This document shows positions 60,940-64,000 of a DNA stretch of 64,000 nucleotides, piece by piece. Positions within the stretch are counted from its first letter, which is position 1, and every line of letters begins with the position of its first letter. This DNA is from Pyrenula massariospora. Lineage: Eukaryota; Ascomycota; Eurotiomycetes; Pyrenulales; Pyrenulaceae. The notes under the pieces are model-generated. The model did not search any database. It had not been told where the DNA came from and saw only the letters and a list, made by a program, of their open reading frames with translations. The stretch lies in NCBI GenBank assembly GCA_021030905.1, contig JAGFMI010000023.1, positions 62,001 to 126,000 on the forward strand, given 5' to 3'. The position numbers and the translations under genes were made by a program.

Positions 60940-61695
60940 ATGGCTGACATCGCCGATCCTAATGTCGACCATCCTTCCCCGACCGATGACTTAGCGGGCA
61001 ACGGCAACGACCCCCGCGGCACCAAACGCCCTCGTGTTTCTGCTGCAGCTGATGACGACGACGACGATGACGAGAAGGGCGGTCGCGAGAGAAGAAAGAT
61101 TGAGATAAAGTTCATCCAAGACAAGTCGCGTCGCCACATCACCTTCTCGAAACGAAAGGCCGGTATCATGAAGAAGGTAACAACACTTTCTAGTCTGACG
61201 CATTGATGTACATGAGACTGATATATCTAAATATTAGGCTTATGAACTCTCTGTCCTCACCGGTACTCAAGTGCTCCTTCTCGTCGTCTCTGAAACTGGT
61301 CTCGTCTACACCTTTACCACCCCCAAACTCCAGCCACTTGTTACAAAGGCAGAGGGCAAGAACCTTATCCAAGTAAGTTCACTGGCCTTGCCCCGATCGA
61401 AAGCTGTACTGACATTTCTTAGGCTTGTCTCAACGCTCCCGAACCGCCAGGGAACGAAAACGGTGTCGACACCGGTGATGTGCCCGAATCGCCTGAAGAC
61501 GTCAACGCAATGCCACCGCAACCTCCTGGCATGCCTCGCGGTGCTCCTGGTGCCATGCCTCCAGGCTACATGACGGAGCAGCAACAGGCACAACTTCAAA
61601 ATCATTACTATCAGAATCTCCAGCAACAGCAGGCGCAAGCCGGCCAATACGGTGGCATGCCGCAGATGCCGAGACAACAGCATGGCACTGTGTAA
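60940..61695 (+). CDS. mcm1: MADS-box transcription factor Mcm1
   Basis: SRF-type MADS factor controlling cell cycle, mating and development genes with cofactors. Three exons: 60940-61176, 61238-61372 and 61423-61695 (introns 61 and 50 bp), encoding 214 aa. An acidic stretch (DDDDDDDEKG) precedes the MADS domain at about residues 50-107: RRKIEIKFIQDKSRRHITFS, KRKAGIMKKAYELSVLTGTQ, then LLLVVSETGLVYTFTTPKLQ. The SAM extension reads PLVTKAEGKNLIQACLNAPE. A Pro/Gln-rich tail with QNLQQQQAQAG follows, typical of filamentous ascomycete Mcm1. The first intron falls inside the MADS helix after MKK. Confidence 0.97.
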
Positions 61696-62846
61696 AGTGA
61701 TAATCACGAGGATGGTGTGGATGATTGATCAATGACGGTTTCGGTACTCAGACGATGAGGTTGACTTTCAAATACCCATCCCTAGCTTCTGCATCGAGCC
61801 TGTTTTTTACATCTAATACTGGTTTGGAGCGAGTGCGGGTCCGGCGGGATTGATGGCGGGGCGTGTGTGTGACGATCGACGGCTTTTCTTTTCCCCCTCT
61901 CCTGTCTCTGTCCGCCTCTTCTCAACGTGGAGCAAGAATCAAAAATGTTTATCTAGCTAGCTAGCGAAGCTGGGCACGGGGCTGGATGGAAAGGACTATT
62001 AAGGTGTTGTTCTTGTTATTCTTTTCGGTTTTTTACAGGGAAGCTCGGCTCTCAGATCATACAGCTACCAAAAATATTTTAACCCCATGCAAAATGTTTC
62101 TTCGTTGCATGATAGTCTCAGCTAAGCTTCACAAACAGGATCAAGTGTCTCTACCATAAAACTTGCAGGAATGATGAGACATTACTGTTACAAGAATGCT
62201 TCCACGTCTTCTTCCTTTAACTTGTATACCAGCACCTTGAAGTCCCTGGAACGAAGTGAATATTTCTGTTCTTCTTCATCAGTACCTCACTCTCGCCAAG
62301 CGCCCTACTGCCACCTTTTCTCCACGTATTATCCGGCTTAACGCTACTGACGGGGTATCAAGCCCGCTTCAAGATCTCCGAGTAGGTTTCTGTGGTATGG
62401 TTTTCCTTTGTTTAGGAGTTATTAGGTTGGGGTGTTGTATACCAAACACGTCTCTGCTAAGTTGGGGGGGACGTTTACTCGTAAGACCGTGGTTCTTATG
62501 TGTGCTATCGATGCTTCTGGTCTAGCTCTCAAGGGCCGGGGGTGCAAGGCAGGTCGGTAGTTGCTTGGGTAAGGGGTGTTTTAGGAGTAGTTCGGCGGGT
62601 TGGGGAAAGGGCCTCGGAATCTTGCGCAATGCTCTCAGTTCAGTCTCGAGAGTTAGAGTATAGGATGGTAGGCTGGGAAAGCAATTAAAGGGAGTCAAGC
62701 ACATGGGTGGATGTACTTGGGACAGAGGTTCTTGACGGGAAGAAATATAAACATAACGGTATCACGTTACGAAATGGGTATCTTTGACGTATATCCTAGA
62801 CTCTGTTCCCTGAGCCCTGTATGTCATGCTCTCTGCTCTTTTGGTG
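61696..62846. other. Convergent intergenic, no gene seen
   Basis: mcm1 3' flank, including a likely long 3' untranslated region, and the rrp43 3' flank. Open frames at 62,256-62,974 lack motifs. Confidence 0.5.
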
Positions 62847-63896
62847 TCATCTGCTTTCCTCCAGCGCCTGTCCCAATATCTTCCTCCACTCCCTCCACCT
62901 CTCACCCGCCACATTTACCACCTCTTCCAACTCCCCAATCCCAACAACATCACCTCCCCTCTTCTCAACCTTGACAACCTTCCACCCCTCCCCCTCCTTA
63001 CCCTGATCAACAACAACACCCCCCTCCTCTCCACAACACCCCTCCTCAAACCCATCCGGATCAACCAACACCCACCCCTTCGCCCTCCCCTCGCCCAGCG
63101 CAACAAAACTCACCCCAACCGGCCACCCCCTCAACCCCTCCCCCAACCGCCTCCCATGCTCTACCCTCGGATCACACACCACCCTCTCCCCATCCACATC
63201 CCACCCCGCCCCCGGCAAAACCGTATCCCTCAACGCCGCCTGCAGCGCCAGCCAGGCCGCGTCGAACGCGCTCCCATCCAGACTCAGAATGACAATATCA
63301 ATATACAACACCCAGTAGGCTTTCAACTCCTCCTCTTGCTCCTGTACCGCTATATCAGCACTCTTCTTCGGCCCGTAGATCCGCAGCAACGACAACGGCA
63401 CGAGCCGCGTTGTGCGCAGCAGCGCGAGCAGCCGGTGGCTGAGGGATTGCGCGTAGGCGCTGGGCGCTTGGCCGGCGGGGTGGGAGGGCGTGCAGCCGGT
63501 GCTGAGGTCGAGGTTGGGGACGAGGAGGTTTTGGGTCCAGAGCTCTTCTTCGTCGTCTGAGTCTGAGTCTGAGGCTTCTTTGGTTGTGGAGGTATGGCGG
63601 AGGCGGTGGTTTGGGATTTCTCTGACGTCGAGGATTTCGCCACGGACGCCGCAGACGACGGTTGTGTTGCCGAGGCGGAGGAGGGAGGAGCCGTGGGTGT
63701 GGGTTAGGGGGTGGAGGTTGAGGGATAGAGGGCGGGGGGTTAACGGGGAGCGGGTGTTTGGGCGGGTTGAGGAGGAGGAGGATAGATGGGCATGGAGGTA
63801 GGCGGTTGGGGTTAGGGAGGCGAGGTGGTGCGGTGGGAGGGGGAGGGATGTTTGGGGGTTGGATTGGTTATTGTTTGGGGTCCCAGTAGTAGACAT
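62847..63896 (-). CDS. rrp43: Exosome core subunit Rrp43
   Basis: RNase PH-fold subunit of the nine-subunit RNA exosome ring (EXOSC8 in animals); the fold is structural, without catalysis, in eukaryotes. Single exon, 349 aa. A Ser/Thr/Pro-rich lead-in precedes PLTHTHGSSLLRLGNTTVVC and GVRGEILDVRE, the first strands of the fold. LWTQNLLVPNLDLSTGCTPS, then YWVLYIDIVILSLDGSAFDAA and WLALQAALRDTVLP are characteristic. An insertion of Ser/Asp/Glu (SDSDSDDEEE, ~110-120) is common in fungal members. The coding strand is C-rich to about 63,420 and G-rich afterwards. Start at 63896 is the first ATG. Confidence 0.92.
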   Translation of the reverse strand: MSTTGTPNNNQSNPQTSLPLPPHHLASLTPTAYLHAHLSSSSSTRPNTRSPLTPRPLSLNLHPLTHTHGSSLLRLGNTTVVCGVRGEILDVREIPNHRLRHTSTTKEASDSDSDDEEELWTQNLLVPNLDLSTGCTPSHPAGQAPSAYAQSLSHRLLALLRTTRLVPLSLLRIYGPKKSADIAVQEQEEELKAYWVLYIDIVILSLDGSAFDAAWLALQAALRDTVLPGAGWDVDGERVVCDPRVEHGRRLGEGLRGWPVGVSFVALGEGRAKGWVLVDPDGFEEGCCGEEGGVVVDQGKEGEGWKVVKVEKRGGDVVGIGELEEVVNVAGERWREWRKILGQALEESR

Positions 63897-64000
63897 GGTG
63901 GGGAAGGTCGTGGGAGAAGGGAAGATTAGGTCATCTGATTGTTGAACATCTTCTATAGGCTCTTCAGGATCTTGAGTAAGAGAATGGCTTGAAATAGGGA
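63897..64000. other. rrp43 upstream region to window edge
   Basis: Only 104 bp; presumably the rrp43 promoter or leader. Confidence 0.4.

Noticed and set aside
62826-63560. 244-codon plus-strand frame opposite rrp43
   Set aside because: Shadow of the skewed rrp43 codon usage; Pro/Asn repeats only.
1-64000. CRISPR arrays, rRNA genes, intact transposons, secondary-metabolite clusters
   Set aside because: Read for direct repeats, 5S-like words, terminal repeats and PKS/NRPS motifs; none found.

Overview
The window is nuclear DNA of a filamentous ascomycete (Pezizomycotina). Genes are broken by short introns, mostly 49-90 bp with GT...AG ends and CTAAC/CTGAC-like branch sites. Several proteins are typical of this group: a Pls1 tetraspanin, a Mug72-type reductase, Zn(II)2Cys6 factors, an Hsk3 DASH subunit and an Hsp12/Hsp9 protein. 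A Leotiomycete-like plant-associated fungus fits, but the sequence alone does not fix the species. I see no bacterial operons, CRISPR array, intact transposon or rRNA gene.

Left third (1-25 kb): a partial Sen1 helicase (minus, runs off the left edge), a Dnf1-type P4 flippase (minus), a 4.1 kb gene-free stretch, the Mug72-type ketopantoate-reductase-fold protein (plus), a decayed tRNA-Lys-like sequence, a RidA/YjgF protein (minus) diverging from hsk3 (plus), an RBR ubiquitin ligase with a SAP-like N-terminus (plus), and an F-box protein (minus).

Middle (25-47 kb): mitochondrial-type fumarase, Hsp12, a 953-residue conserved protein of unknown function, a Zn(II)2Cys6 factor, then gene-poor DNA leading into a small F-box cluster (43.0-46.5 kb). 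Two of the cluster members are relatives of the F-box gene at 24 kb. They share an unusual layout: F-box, then a Cys/His signature, then a degenerate kinase-like domain. I rate this family the best candidate for something not well described.

Right third (47-64 kb): gene-dense and mostly housekeeping. It holds a NIPA-type magnesium transporter diverging from V-ATPase subunit E, a possible Smc5/6-linked protein, a short-chain dehydrogenase, the Pls1 tetraspanin, an Upc2-like Zn(II)2Cys6 factor, the MADS-box factor Mcm1 and the exosome subunit Rrp43.

The genes are unlinked in function; neighbours do not form a pathway. One genome-level pattern stands out. In at least seven genes on both strands, the coding strand is C-rich in its 5' half and switches to G-rich in its 3' half, always in the direction of transcription. 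Intron boundaries given below were set by eye from splice consensus, reading-frame continuity and family resemblance; no search or alignment was run.
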